A stretch of DNA of 64,000 nt from Lumbricus rubellus (GCA_945859605.1 OX243821.1:34878738-34942737); one strand, 5' to 3'; numbered from the stretch's first letter, positions 11,647 to 22,690 are shown. Notes: generated by a model from the sequence alone, not told the origin. A program made the numbers and translations.

Positions 11647-11734
<88 letters not shown>
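11647..11734. repeat. (TA)n microsatellite
   Basis: About 43 TA repeats, lying in the presumed 3' UTR of the Ig gene 24 bases past the stop. The YIYIYI frames over it are not genes. Confidence 0.97.
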
Positions 11735-11738
<4 letters not shown>

Positions 11739-11757
11739 GATACAGTACAGTATAATG

Positions 11758-12164
11758 TTATGTAATGTGCACAACCATGTCTCCGGAACTACGCACAACA
11801 TCCTCACAGTCTACGCCACGACAATGATCACCATAGCGATGGTTACTACGGCAACAGCGGCTATCTGAAGTAGAAGCAGCGTACAGTTCTTTCAGAGGCG
11901 TACACACAGAAGGCGCGAACGACACAAGAAGCGAGTTTACAACGGAGGATGTAACGATAAGGATGAAGGTCAAAAGGGTCATCGGGGAGGATAGCGTGGG
12001 GTGGGTAGAGCTGTTGGATACGGCGTTGGCGGAGGGGGTGCGGTTGCCGGATTTTCTTTCGTGGGAGGAAGAAGAAGAGGAGCGGGATTTCTCCAGGTTG
12101 TGATTACTGTCTTCCAGGAGCGTACGTTTCGGAGAGGAGGAAGAAGAGAGGTGATGCTTGGAGG
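11758..12164 (-). CDS. Ig-superfamily receptor, last exon: Ser-rich stalk and hydrophobic C-terminal segment
   Basis: The acceptor TTCGCATTGCAG precedes 12164. The exon opens with two bases that complete a codon begun by the single base left by the 14014-13885 exon, so the phases match. The reading frame gives about 70 residues rich in Ser, Lys/Arg and Asn, which I read as an extracellular juxtamembrane stalk. A hydrophobic run follows (MTLLTFILIVTSSVV...LLVSF), likely a transmembrane helix. A tail of about 45 residues with four Cys ends at TAA (11760-11758). Alternatively a 76-bp intron (11940-11865; GTAAAC...CTTCAG) could be removed. That would join a second hydrophobic run (IAAVAVVTIAMVIIVVA, stop at 11813-11811) and end the protein in the membrane, as in a tail-less or GPI-type C-terminus. 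No family match was possible by eye. Confidence 0.55.
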
Positions 12165-12397
12165 CTGCAATGCGAAAAAACAAAATCTCCATTGACTTGG
12201 AACTATGTAGACTTGAGTTGGAAATCATAGGTTTGTTGTTGGATGAATTGATCGAAACTGATATTCGTATATTAACAAATTTATTTATAGACAGTTTTTT
12301 CCTGAAAAAACTGGTGTGCTAAATAATTGCTATCTTTTGGACAAACAATACGCAATGAGGGTTATCAAGAGTGCTGATGAATTGAATTATGAGTTTG

Positions 12398-12600
12398 TTT
12401 GCACGTGTTATAGCGACCCTTCAGTATCTCTCTACTCAGAGGCGCTCCCGAATGCAGAGCGGACACTGCATCGGAGTTTCAATCTAATCGCTGAGCAATT
12501 GTGAGTGAAGAACTTGCCCAAGGTCCTTACGCGGCGACTTGAGGTGGATTCGAACCTGCAACCCTCCTTCTGCAAGGCGACAAACACCATCGCGCTCCAC
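12398..12600 (-). repeat. tRNA-derived SINE, diverged
   Basis: CACGTGTTATAGCG, AGAGGCGCTCCCGAATGCAGAG and GGTGGATTCGAACC mark a minus-strand copy. It lies in the gap just upstream of the last Ig-gene exon, in the same transcriptional orientation as the gene. Confidence 0.8.
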
Positions 12601-12764
12601 AAATGACCTTTTTTTGCTTAAAACCGAGCTTATTTTTGCAGAAAGCGGAATTCATTCTCAGCGGAACATGTTCGAAAATGACATAATGACATAATGACAC
12701 AATGACAATGTGATATGTGCATATAATTATGTCATTTCTAAGGTTGACTCGTCAGTGTTTTACA

Positions 12765-12960
12765 GACACCTTAAAACTATTTTGTTTCACCGTGGTTTGA
12801 CTGGGAGCGCCTTTGATTGGGTTTCTTGAGGGGGCGCTATTAAAATTCTTGAAATGAATGAATGAAATAAAAAATGAATGAATGAATGAATGAGTGAATG
12901 AATGAACGAATGAATGAATTTAATTAATTAATGAATTAACGAATAAATGAATAAAAGAAT
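12765..12960 (+). repeat. LINE 3'-end fragment with long (GAAT)n tail
   Basis: GTTTGACTGGGAGCGCCTTTGATTGG and GGGGCGCTATTAAAATTCTTG lead into about 100 bases of GAATGAAT-type repeat. It is antisense to the Ig gene. Confidence 0.75.
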
Positions 12961-13194
12961 GAGATGATTGTATACACGATAAAATAAATTGATGCTAATG
13001 GATTTGAGTCAAAGAACGTACGTGCGTTGTTGTAAATCAAAATGGATTTTGTTCAAAAAGAGGTCGTTAAACACCATTAAAACCGTTGCTAATTTGAATA
13101 TAAAATTGGGTCATTAGGGATATATTTAAGATCGCAAGATTTGTAGATAGATTTGAAATATAGATAGTACAATTTTCGTTACCTTGAGGTAAAC

Positions 13195-13290
13195 TAATTT
13201 CAGTTTAACGTCACTGTGTGATAACAAAGACCATAAGAGACGGCCTCCTCCTTTATTCAGGCTTGGGACTGGCACTGAATGAGGTGACAT
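13195..13290 (+). repeat. Unnamed interspersed repeat copy
   Basis: CAGTTTAACGTCACTGTGTG, ATAACAAAGACCAT and GGCTTGGGACTGGCACTG match the copy at 3055-3150 closely. From 13310 to 13435 degenerate GGTAATGGTAA repeats follow. Confidence 0.65.
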
Positions 13291-13444
13291 TGAATAATAC
13301 TAATAAGGGTAGTGGCAGTGGTGGTGATGGTTGTGGTAATGGCAAAGAACATGGTAATGGTATCGATTATGACAAACGATAATGGTAACTGTAATTGTAA
13401 TGGTAACTATAATTGTAATGGTAAATGCAATTGTAATTAATTAA

Positions 13445-13540
13445 TTCATTCTTTCGTGAATCTATATGGCGCTTCTTCAAGAAACCTACTCAGAGGCGCT
13501 CCCAGTCCAGCCACAGCTAAGATAATAAGTTTTGAGCAAC
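13445..13540 (-). repeat. LINE 3'-end fragment
   Basis: ATATGGCGCTTCTTCAAGAA and CTCAGAGGCGCTCCCAGTCC are the reverse complement of the LINE 3' end. Confidence 0.6.
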
Positions 13541-13670
13541 TTAGAAAAAGTAGGTGAATTTAGTCTAGGCATAAGTAATGGAAGGTTATTGATCGTGGTA
13601 GTGGTCGTGGTAATATTAATAAAAAATCACAAGTTTAATAAATCTAATAGCGATAACAAATGCGCAAAAT

Positions 13671-13710
13671 AATAATATTATGTTTACCAGATTGGAGTTC
13701 TGCGTTTATT
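13671..13710 (-). pseudogene. Duplicated 3' fragment of an Ig exon with its splice donor
   Basis: AATAATATTATGTTTACCAG followed by ATTGGAGTTCTGCGTT repeats, with few changes, the end of the exon at 13885-14014 plus its donor and intron start (13865-13904). Read on the minus strand it carries the last six codons and GTAAAC. It has no acceptor and no Ig core, so it is a local duplication relic about 195 bp downstream. Confidence 0.6.
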
Positions 13711-13884
13711 ATGATGATTAGATGGTTAGCGACAGCAGTATATTTTTTCGAGCGTGTTCCAATCTAATTAACCTTTAATAAAAAATCGTTTTAGAGGTGT
13801 CTAAATGTTCCCAGTTAGACCATGGAATTTTTGCATTTTTATACTCAATCACATTAATGTGTAGAATAATATTATTGTGTTTAC

Positions 13885-14014
13885 CAGGTTGGAGTTCTGC
13901 GTTGTATGACGTCGTTCCGAAAGCATTCTCGGAGAAGAGCGTGTACTTCCGGAATGTGTCGGATTTAACGAGTCTAGTGAAGAGTTTCGTCACCAGATGG
14001 CCCTCCTCCTTCAC
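13885..14014 (-). CDS. Ig-superfamily receptor, exon for the F-G strands of the membrane-proximal Ig domain
   Basis: Bounded by acceptor GTCGGAACAG and donor GTAAACAC, 130 bp. It enters in phase 0, matching the phase-0 end of the 14943-14768 exon, and leaves in phase 1, matching the last exon. The peptide begins VKEEGHLVTKLFTRL and contains SDTFRKYTLFSENAFGTTSY. This fits the I-set pattern D-x-x-x-Y-x-C-x-x-x-N-x-x-G. The Tyr, Asn and Gly are present, but the F-strand Cys is Leu (YTL), so the usual disulphide with the B-strand Cys cannot form. The same DNA read on the plus strand is also open with plausible splice sites (13888-14026), but the Ig pattern and phase chain favour minus. Confidence 0.75.
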
Positions 14015-14039
14015 CTGTTCCGACAGGTAAGCAGCTGAT

Positions 14040-14100
14040 TGATTGATTTGTTGATTGATTGATTGATTGTTTGTTTGATTGATTGACTGTTGGATTGAGT
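14040..14100. repeat. (GATT)n microsatellite
   Basis: Imperfect GATT repeats just upstream, in gene sense, of the 14014-13885 exon. Confidence 0.85.
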
Positions 14101-14167
14101 GGCTAACAAGATCACTAGTTGATAGAAGGCTGGAAGGGCGGAAAACTGGGTGACTAACCTAATTTCT

Positions 14168-14268
14168 AACTTACTTACTTACTTACTTACTTACTTATTT
14201 ACCTTTTTACTTACTTACTTGATTTCTTACTAACTTACTAATTTACTTTCCGGGTGACTTACTCACTC

Positions 14269-14321
<53 letters not shown>

Positions 14322-14460
14322 TTTACTTGCTCACTTACTTTCTTTCTTACTGACTGAATTACTCACTTACTCACATACATACTTATTGTCTTACTCAGTG
14401 TCTGACTCACTTGCTTACCTTGCATGCTTACTTACTGACCGACTGATTGAAAGAAAGCAG
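14168..14460. repeat. (ACTT)n microsatellite
   Basis: Long ACTT array, purest at about 14268-14330. The LLTYLLTYLL frame over it is not a gene. Confidence 0.95.
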
Positions 14461-14767
14461 TTCTCTTAAACTCTCCGATTTGTACCAACTGTTATATTGT
14501 GTTACAAATAATTATACACGTCTAATATTGTGCCAAATGTTTATCCAGTATTAATCTACATACCTACTTTCTTTTTTCCCTTTCGTGCCGACCATTTTAA
14601 GTAAATAAGTATGTATGTGTGTGCTTTATTGAACCGCAGTCCTGCAAACGCACTGTTCAAATAATAATAATACTCTTGTTCAAAATAATAAAACACCTTT
14701 CCTAGGGTAGTTGCAATTCTTTAAATTCTACGTATTCTACCAAAATTTATAATATCTCTGTCCTTAC

Positions 14768-14943
14768 TGTGACCATCGTCCAGTATTCATTGATGACCTC
14801 ATCGCTAGACACTGTTGTACCGTTAGCGTCTATCACCCAATACAGAACGATCAATTCTGGACGAGACCACACGCTGCACTCGATGTAAACGTCCCGGTCG
14901 CCGAGCTGGGCCAACGACGGTTTGCATCGGATGCGAGGAGCGT
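14768..14943 (-). CDS. Ig-superfamily receptor, exon for the A-E strands of the membrane-proximal Ig domain
   Basis: Acceptor AAAAATTCTTTCAG and donor GTAAGG, 176 bp, phase 1 in and phase 0 out. After the split codon it encodes 58 residues. They include LGDRDVYIECSVWS, the B strand with its Cys (about residue 22), and LIVLYWVIDANG, the C strand with the invariant Trp (about residue 35). An N-glycosylation site NGT follows. The peptide stops before the F strand, which the next exon supplies. An extra Cys near residue 6 might pair elsewhere. The domain is continued by 14014-13885 after an intron of about 750 bp. Confidence 0.8.
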
Positions 14944-15073
14944 CTGAAAGAATTTTTGTAGCGCATATATATTGAATTGCCGTGAACGGATTAGGATGTC
15001 ATAATACGACCTTGAATCTTGCAATAACATCATATCTTAGTATGTTGGTATGTAGTTTCAGTTTGGTGCGCGT

Positions 15074-15155
15074 TAGTGTATTGGTGTGTTCAGTGCCTTG
15101 GAGCCGGAGGTTTCCTGGTTCGAATCCAACTCAAGCCGCCGCGTAGTGACCTATA
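15074..15155 (+). repeat. SINE head fragment
   Basis: GTGCCTTGGAGCCGGAGG and CTGGTTCGAATCC match the tRNA-like half of the SINE. The rest is missing. Confidence 0.6.
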
Positions 15156-15269
15156 ATATTATGTTATCAAAATATGCTTTTATTCACACACGGCAACGAC
15201 TTAAAAGAGTGCTCGATTTATACACCTTAACACTTTTAAATCTCGATGTTATATAAGGAAAGGATGGAA

Positions 15270-16223
15270 AAAATAATTAACATTCGGGCTACCAGAGGGG
15301 GGTGGTATCCACCCCCCCCCCCCCTAGGTTTTTCCCAAATCAATTTTTTTTCGTTAGGAATAAAATTTTGAAGTTTTAGGTGGCTGTAGAGGATTCATTT
15401 GCACACATTTTGAGCTAAAATGTGTGATGATACACCATACCATTCAAAAGTTATACCCAATATACCCGAGGCACCAGAGGGGGGTGGATACCACCCCCCT
15501 TAGATTATCGGCTGTATCTTATCCGTCCTTTGACATGAAGAGACACCAATTACACCATTCTGTAGAGGGAATGTGGGGCTACATTTTGGTGGTCACGGAG
15601 TTGTCTTTTGACAACCGGAAGTGCTCAAAATAAATTAAAATATAAATAAAGGTGTTTTATTTTCATAAAATTTTCTTGTTTTTCCTATTAAAAATTATTC
15701 ATAATTTATTTTTTAAGAGAAATAAATTATGTCATTCTATAGAGTGCATTTAGGGCTATTTTTTGATACCAATTAATTTGACATTTGATGACAGGAAGTG
15801 CTCAAAATAAATTTAAATGTGTGAAAATGTTGGGGTTTTTTTACAACGCAAACCGATAAGTCTGCGTAAACGTTTTTCAGCATGTTTTACATGTTTTTTC
15901 TCTTTTTATTGTAACTAAAACTAACTTATTACTAGTTTTTATAGTCGAATATTGGACTTTATTATAGGTAAACTATTTTTAATTAAATAAATTATGTTAA
16001 AACACACAGAATCTAATATTTTGCTTATGCGAAAGTATACATTTTGTGGAATCGACGGGTGCCTACGGTAAAAAAATTCATAACTTCGGGGTGCTTTCAT
16101 ATATTTTAAACCTAAATATACCATTTTGTGCAGAAATGAATGCTGAATCCATAGGTGTATTACAAGTTATGATATCTCAAACCAAACCCAAAATCCAGGG
16201 GGGGGTGGTAACCACCCCTTCCC
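15270..16223. repeat. Degenerate repeat with GGGGGTGGTATCCACCCCC palindromes
   Basis: Three near-palindromes sit at about 15297, 15478 and 16196 (GGGGGTGG-TAT/ATA/TAA-CCACCCC). Between them similar phrases recur (TGTAGAGG, AAGTGCTCAAAATAAATT, ATACACCATACCATT), suggesting a diverged tandem or nested repeat. hAT copy 2 begins directly at its right end. No gene. Confidence 0.5.
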
Positions 16224-16984
16224 CAGTGGCGGCGCCAGGAATTCAGGTTTGGGGGGGCTGAAGCCCCAAGGCCGGAAAAATTTTTTTTACTAAGCGCCGA
16301 AGGCGCGAAGCTTCGCGTGCCGAAGGCACAAATCCCATACCGACTAGGGGGTCTGGGGGAGCGTCGTAAGCTCCCCCAGCGGGGTCTGGGGCGGAGCCCC
16401 AGCCACCAACGCATTTTTTAGTTCTGTTGACCTCAACTGGAGCCTTTTAGGCTCTTTTTGCCAGCTATTTATGAACGATAAAATCATGAAACCTTCAACA
16501 AGGAGTCGTTTTGCAGTGTAGCCGACTACCAGTATAAGAATGCATGGGTTTTTAAAGAAATTTTTTGAACTGCACAACTTCCGCCAGCCTCCAAGGCCGT
16601 AGCCAGGATTTGACTTATGTTGTGTTTCTTCGGCGGATGGATGGATCGATCCGATTTGACCAGGGTCTATGACAACAGAGGACGTTATCCTGGACAGAAA
16701 TTTGCTCAGTATATTACAGCACTTATCAGCAAGGTACTATCAACAGACAGTTTAGTCAATTTCTGACGACTTTTTAGTCGTCAAGATGTCTGAAGACACC
16801 TTTGATTAGGTGTCAAAATTTCTGAAGAAATCTTTTTTTATTTGTCAAAATTTTTGATGGCACCTTACTTTAGATTTTAAAATATTTGAAGACATTTTTT
16901 TAGTTGTCAAAATTTCTGCAGACACCAGACCTCTTTAGCTGTTAAAATTTCTGAAGACACCTTTTTCAGTCGTCCAATTTTGTT

Positions 16985-18085
16985 TAAAACACCTTTTCGG
17001 GCGTCTAAGGACATTATTTTGATTCCAATGTTATCAGCGATTTTTGGGTGTCTACGATATCATTTTGATTCCAGTATTACCAACGATTTTCGGGTGTCTA
17101 AGAACATCATTTTGATTATACTGTTATCAACCATTTTCGGGTGTCTAAAACATCATTTTGATTCCAGTGTTATCAACGATTTTCAGGTGTCTAAGGATAT
17201 CATTTTGATTCCAGTATTACCAACGAGTTTCGGGTGTCTAAGAACATCATTTTGATTACAGTGTTATCAACGATTTTCAGGTGTCTAAGGATATCATTTT
17301 GATTCCAGTATTACCAACGAGTTTCGGGTGTCTAAGAACATCATTTTGATTACAGTGTTATCAACGATTTTCGGGTGTCTAAGGTTATCATTTTAACTTC
17401 AGTGATACCAACGAATTTCGGGTGTCTAAGGACATCATTTTGATTATATTTATCAACGATTTTCGAGTGTCTAAGAACATCACTTTGATTATGGTGTTAT
17501 CAACGATTTTCGGGTGTCTAAGGACATTTCTTTATTGCAATGTTATCAACAATTTTCGGGTGTATAAGGATATCATTTTGATTCCAGAATTACCAACGAT
17601 TTTCGGGTGTCTAAGAACATTATTTTGATTATAATACTATCAACCATTTTCGGGTGTCTAAAAGCATCGTTTTGATTTCAGTGTTATTAACGAATTTTGG
17701 GTGTCTAAGGATATCATTTTGATTCCAGTATTATCAACGATTTTCGGGTGTTTAAGGATATCATTTTAACTTCAGTGTTACCAACGCTTTCGGATGTCTA
17801 AGGACATCATTTTGATTATTATTGTTATCAACGATTTTCGGGTGTTTAAGGATATCATTTTGATTCCAGTCTTGCAAATGATTGTCGGGTGTCTAAGGAC
17901 TTTATTTTTTTATTCTAGTGTTATTATAGATTTTCGAGTGTAAAGGAACAATGAGCATCATATTGATTCTAATGTTATCAACAATTTTGGGTGTCTAAGG
18001 ATATTATTTTGATTTAGTGTTCCCAACGATTCTCCGGTGGGGAAGGTCATAATTTTGATTCTGGTGTTATCAACGACATGCTGTT
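16985..18085. repeat. 47-bp minisatellite inside hAT copy 2
   Basis: It is the same unit as at 8460-10100 in reverse orientation (TTTCGGGTGTCTAAGGACAT and ATTTTGATTCCAGTGTTATC). I estimate about 23 units. The I-L-I-L-S-T-I-F-G-C-L frames here are repeat translations. Confidence 0.9.
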
Positions 18086-18240
18086 TTGAAGTTGACTTGA
18101 CTATTATTATAATGGAGATTCGCGGAACATTGATTTAGCCCCTCCCCTCCAGAGCTGAGACCAAACTCCGCCCATGAGTCAGGAAATAAAGCGACTCACA
18201 ACTACAGTAGCATGTAGGCTGTAGGCTGGAGCTGAAAGTG

Positions 18241-20155
18241 AGCCGGTGTGGCGTGTAATCCGGCATGGAGAGCGTTGTCATTGGTTCATGTGACCGATGA
18301 CATCAGATAGCAACTAAAGCATCATGAAATCTTGTCCGGCAAAGACATAAAATACCAAAGATAATAATTCCAGCGCATGCAGTCTGTCCGTCTAATAATA
18401 GACATCGACATCTATATTTAGAACTTGTTATTAAACAGTAACCACATATCGTTTCCGGTAAAGACCTCAAATACTAAAGATAATAATTCCAACGTCCCAT
18501 AAAAATTGGGAGCTATGATTACGAGAAATAGGGCAAATTAAATTATTAGCCTAATCGTAGAGGACTTGCGATTATAGAAGATACCTGGAGCATATTGCAT
18601 AGAATAGAAACCACAAATTAATGTCTTATGCAGAATATTTTATGCTCACAGAGTAGCTTACTAGGCTGGTAGCCGATTTCTAAAAAAAACCGAAAATAGG
18701 CTACATCATACATGATAATTCAAGCACTGGAATAGGCTATGTCAGGCGATATAAAACACGAGCACTATTTAGGGCCTATTTGCGTTTAATTAACTATAAG
18801 GCACTCCTCCTTCATAATAACCACTCAATTATCTAGCCACGTCATCTCGGCATACTTTCTATCATAATTGGATATTCTATTGAAACATTAGGCCTACATT
18901 AAGACACTATTGGCAATTAAAACTCGGGGCCAAATAACTGCTTAACAGTGCTAGGCCTACACGCAGCCTACACATACCAACACATTAATAGCAATAATTT
19001 TTATGTATTGGTGAGTTCTAACCCAGTTTCACTGTAGGCTTTCAATGGCTAGTTGGCTACCAATCGATCAGTAGGCTGCTATTAAAATCAGTCAGTCAGT
19101 CGAAGTATAGGCCTAACAATTATTGTTCATGACGCCTAGAGCCCCTAGACGGTTTTAGACCACCAGCAAACGCATCGTAGTTGAAATTGTAGGCCTACAA
19201 GATTAAATTAAAGAAACATTTAAGCAAAGCAAAACTTCTCATAATGAAGCTGTTGGCAAAAGAGTCAACTCTATGAAGTGTTACATTATAATAATTAATG
19301 TAACAATTATTGGCGTGGGTCAAGTATTGTATTGATTGACTTATGGAGAGAGAAGAGGTAGCTCTAGGCCTAGAGAAGAATGTGAAAAGGATTTAAGAGA
19401 ATATAGCGGAAAAGAGCAGAGTAAGTCCTAGAACAGAGTGCTTCAAAACTCTAAAAATCAGGAGGGATGAAGTCTGAACGGGTGAGTTTTCTTAAAACAT
19501 CGTTAAGACGTCTACGCTCCATGGCACTTGCTAATACCCACCACACAGGAAAGGCATAAAGTATGCTAATCTCCGCATGGCGGTAGCTCTAACGACATAA
19601 AAAAGCCGTAATTTTTGCGCATTTGCTTAAATCATCCCAATAAAAACCATACTATAATATTATGTTATCTTAAATCCTTCAAACCACTCATAATAATTAT
19701 GTTTATCATGACTGTGGTAATAAAGCACGCTTCAAAAATAGGCCTATGTTAAAAATAAAGCGCTACAACATTTGCGAGTAGCCTACCATGGCCTACTCAT
19801 AACCACTTGGCCTGTTCTACGATGGGAATTTCTATCTAAAAATAGAAATAGGGTCATCGGCGTTCATCGCAAAGACAATTACAAGCATGGTGCTTTACAA
19901 CAATAATTCCACTGTTCGCACCCATGTTTTATGATCTGATGACAAAAATATATTTGGCAAGTGTTACTGATATTTTATCTTTCAAACGGACAATATCTCA
20001 CGAAATACTGCTTCGACAAGCGGCATACATGTAACGGCGGAGTCGGACACGATTTCATGCCGGACAATATCTCATACATAGGCCGCATGAAATACTGTCT
20101 TGACAACGGAAGTGGGCGGAGCCGGACAATATTTCATGGCCGGACATAATTTCAT
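18241..20155. other. Segment unique to hAT copy 2
   Basis: It joins the shared flanks at about GAGCTGAAAGTGAGCCGG and ATACCACACTGGGTCTG. It has no long open frame. It is rich in the palindrome TAGGCCTA (six copies, about 18891-19740). Near 20045-20155 it has repeats of GGACAATATTTCATG. It is either ancestral sequence lost from copy 1 or captured DNA; the sequence alone does not decide. Confidence 0.6.
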
Positions 20156-21032
20156 ACCACACTGGGTCTGTAAGGGTCTGCGACCCGGCATTGATTTTCG
20201 TGACCTGCTGGTGCCGGGTATCAGCCGAGAAGCAAGTCTTAACAATTTGTGGGCAAACAACTAAAAACAACAGGTCGTCAAACAAAACAAATAGGTAAAA
20301 TGATATGATTTTAAAACTTTATGGGCAAATGACTAAAAAAGGTCGTCAGGTACCAAAAATGGGAGAATTTTTTACAATTCTGGGCGAATGACCAAAACAA
20401 GATTTATGAAAATTTTCGGCTCGAAGTCAGACCTGGCAACTTTCCAAACCACTTTCAGCCCCGGGCTACGCCTACCGGTATAATTCAGGTTTTCTAGAAT
20501 ATCAAAGCCTATGATATACAGTAGGCCTACTTACCATATTGGCAGGAAATCAACTTCGTAAATGTTATGCTTCAGAACCCTTTTCAGAGAATCGCTTGCT
20601 GCCTTGGGCCCCGCACACTCTATGGCCGGGTGTGACCACAAACTTGGGGACCGTCCCCAAGCCCCCAAAGTCTCACCATGAGTGCTGCTGCTAATTGAAA
20701 AGTGAAACCCCATTTCGCATGTGATTGTATAAGACTACTAGTTGTAGCCCCTCAACCGGCCGGCGGGCTACATAATATATTATGGTATGCATAACCTCAT
20801 GACGGGTCGGGGGGATATTTGGCAAAATATTATCTGCGGTGGATTCTATTAGGATAAGCCCTCTACGCTAAGATTAGTGATTACATCGTTGATTTCATTG
20901 CTGTTGGTCACTGTCTAGCTTTTTTATTCGAAGTTAGCAGTTGTAGAGATTTTCCTCGTTTTGTTTTGGGGGGGCTGAGCCGCCGATAGGGGGGGCTTAG
21001 CCCCCCTAGCCCCCCCCCTGGCGCCGCCACTG

Positions 21033-21834
21033 CCCCCCCCTTGGTAGTCAGTGTTACAAAAATAGCGTGGTAGCCTGAGGGTTAATCGTAATCAAAAAGT
21101 GGTCCGTCCGAGGCCATATACAAAATGTTCGTAAGCGTTGTTATATATAAACAAGAGACCGGAAAAAGTCTTAATCCATTCGGTTTGCAAAATAAAATAA
21201 CGGAGAAGCGCTCCCGAATTAATAGCGGTTAATATCAACAGGAGAGTCTTAAGGCTTGAGTTACACAATATGCCAGAAACCTTCTGACCTTCTGCAACTA
21301 GTCTTGACAACTCGCAGTTAGATGGCAATAGGCCTAATCAGAATTTAATCTTGGGGGGGAGGGGGTTGGATTGAAAATTAAGAAGTTAAACAAATCTTTT
21401 AAAATTACCGCAAATTCTATCAATTTTATACGGATGACCGTTTTCAGTACGTCTATTGACGAGAAAACCTAAAATGTATAAAAATTAATGTCAATATTTT
21501 TCGGAAGTGGGTGGGCTTAGGCCTATATCTACGTTTTTCTGAGAGCAATGATACTTTTACACATGTGTACTTCATCTCTCAATTTGTCCTGACGGTGGGT
21601 TCTCATTCACAATCTACGTGTGCTTCTAGATTAAAAATAGCAGCAATAGCAATAAGAGCAACAGAAGCAGTAGCCGAACCAGTATATTTAGGGTAGCAGT
21701 GATAGTTGCAGTGGCGTTTACAGTAGCAGTGGCAATAGGAACAACCGCAAAAAACAAAATCAGCAACAACGGCACCAGTAACAATAGCAGCAACAACAAC
21801 AACGATAATATTAGCAATAACATAGTATCATTCT
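21033..21834. other. Intronic spacer with CAG/CAA-rich tract
   Basis: Interrupted AGCAAYAGCAGY-type triplets run at about 21640-21810. No exon signals support coding on either strand. Confidence 0.5.
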
Positions 21835-22115
21835 TTTTTTCAAACCGTAACTTCAACATTTTCTGTGAAATTTTGTCTCCACGTTTGTAGGTTATTTTTT
21901 TAAATTATTCTCTCGGCCAAATTATAGAACTGCCAGCAAGCTTTTCAAAGGTGTTTAAATATTCTATTTATTATCCAAGCGTCTAGCTTTGTCTGGTGAC
22001 TTTCAGGCCTTCAATTAAATAACAGCGTAAAACCCATCGGTCGAGTAATTATTGCGTTGCATGCAAGCTTTTCAAAGGTGTGTAAATATTTCGATTTAAT
22101 TTCCAACGACAATAA
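21835..22115 (+). repeat. Interspersed repeat, pair member of 28955-29260
   Basis: AACTTCAACATTTT, TTTCAAAGGTGTTTAAA, TTTCCAA-CGTCTAGC and a second AAAGGTGTGTAAATATTTCG appear in the same order at 28955-29260. Both copies lie in introns of the Ig gene. Confidence 0.7.
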
Positions 22116-22129
22116 TTATTATATTAGCA

Positions 22130-22690
22130 ACTAGTTGTACCCGGCCACGCGTTGCTGTGGCAGAAAAGACCTTCCCTCTCTCCCTCCAATCTTCCTCCCC
22201 TTTCCTTCCCCTCCCCTCCCCTTCCCCCTTCCCCTCCCCTCCCCTCCCATCCCCTCCCCCCATTCCCATTCCTCTTCCCCTTTGTCCCGCTCCCTCTTCA
22301 TTCTTTTCTCCCTCACACCGTTCCTTCCCGACAGCGACATATGCGCTATCGCAATTTCTGGGCGACTTTTGGGCAACCCTGATCGAATCTTCCAGTAAGC
22401 TGGTCATCTCGCGACTTTTGGGCGACTTTACAACGTGATTCCGGGACAACGCGTTTCGGAAATCTGGAAACCCTTTGGCTTTGTTGAATTTGCAAATGGC
22501 GGTCGGGCGGAATGCAAACTTGACTTTGCGTGGAAAAGATTGCGTTTTTTCGGTTAAAAAACAGAATGGACACTGTCCTATAATTGGAATGGAAGGTTTT
22601 GTTAAATTTTTAAACAATATGTGCGCAACTTTTCGAGAACACGAAAAACAAACTATTGGAAAGTTTAATTTTTATTTATATAGATAACAA
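22130..22690. repeat. Interspersed repeat with pyrimidine tract (GTACCCGGCCACGCGTTGC type)
   Basis: It starts AACTAGTTGTACCCGGCCAC and ends TTATTTATATAGATAAC. A CCCTCCCC-rich tract (22170-22330) lies inside. I recall this start from repeats in many animal genomes but cannot assign a class. It ends about 48 bases from the donor of the 23103-22738 exon. The Pro/Ser- and Glu/Gly-rich frames across it are shadows. Confidence 0.5.

Larger units (their letters stand above)
16224..21032. mobile_element. Large non-autonomous hAT-type element, copy 2, inverted
   Basis: It has the same CAGTGGCGGCGCCAGG inverted termini as copy 1, but the end with GAATTCAGG is now on the left. It shares the GGTGTCTTCAG motif block, the 47-bp minisatellite and the right-hand block around CCGGGTATCAGCCGAGAAGC. 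It carries about 1.9 kb (18241-20155) not present in copy 1. The flanks are C-runs (CCCTTCCC and CCCCCCCC), so an 8-bp duplication cannot be decided. It lies in the intron between Ig exons 23103-22738 and 14943-14768. No transposase frame is visible. Confidence 0.85.

Noticed and set aside
13888..14026. Plus-strand exon reading across the same DNA as the Ig exon, with acceptor TTTACCAG and donor GTAAGC
   Set aside because: The minus strand gives an Ig F-G pattern with phases that match both neighbouring exons; the plus reading has no partner exons.
8144..20285. Conserved 40-codon frame in both hAT copies (plus at 8144, minus at 20285)
   Set aside because: The DNA of the copies is almost the same here, so conservation of the frame carries no information; the frames diverge afterwards and lack a proper ATG.
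22096..22617. Frames over the CCCTCC tract (173 codons minus and several plus)
   Set aside because: Low-complexity tract inside an interspersed repeat; no splice or domain support.
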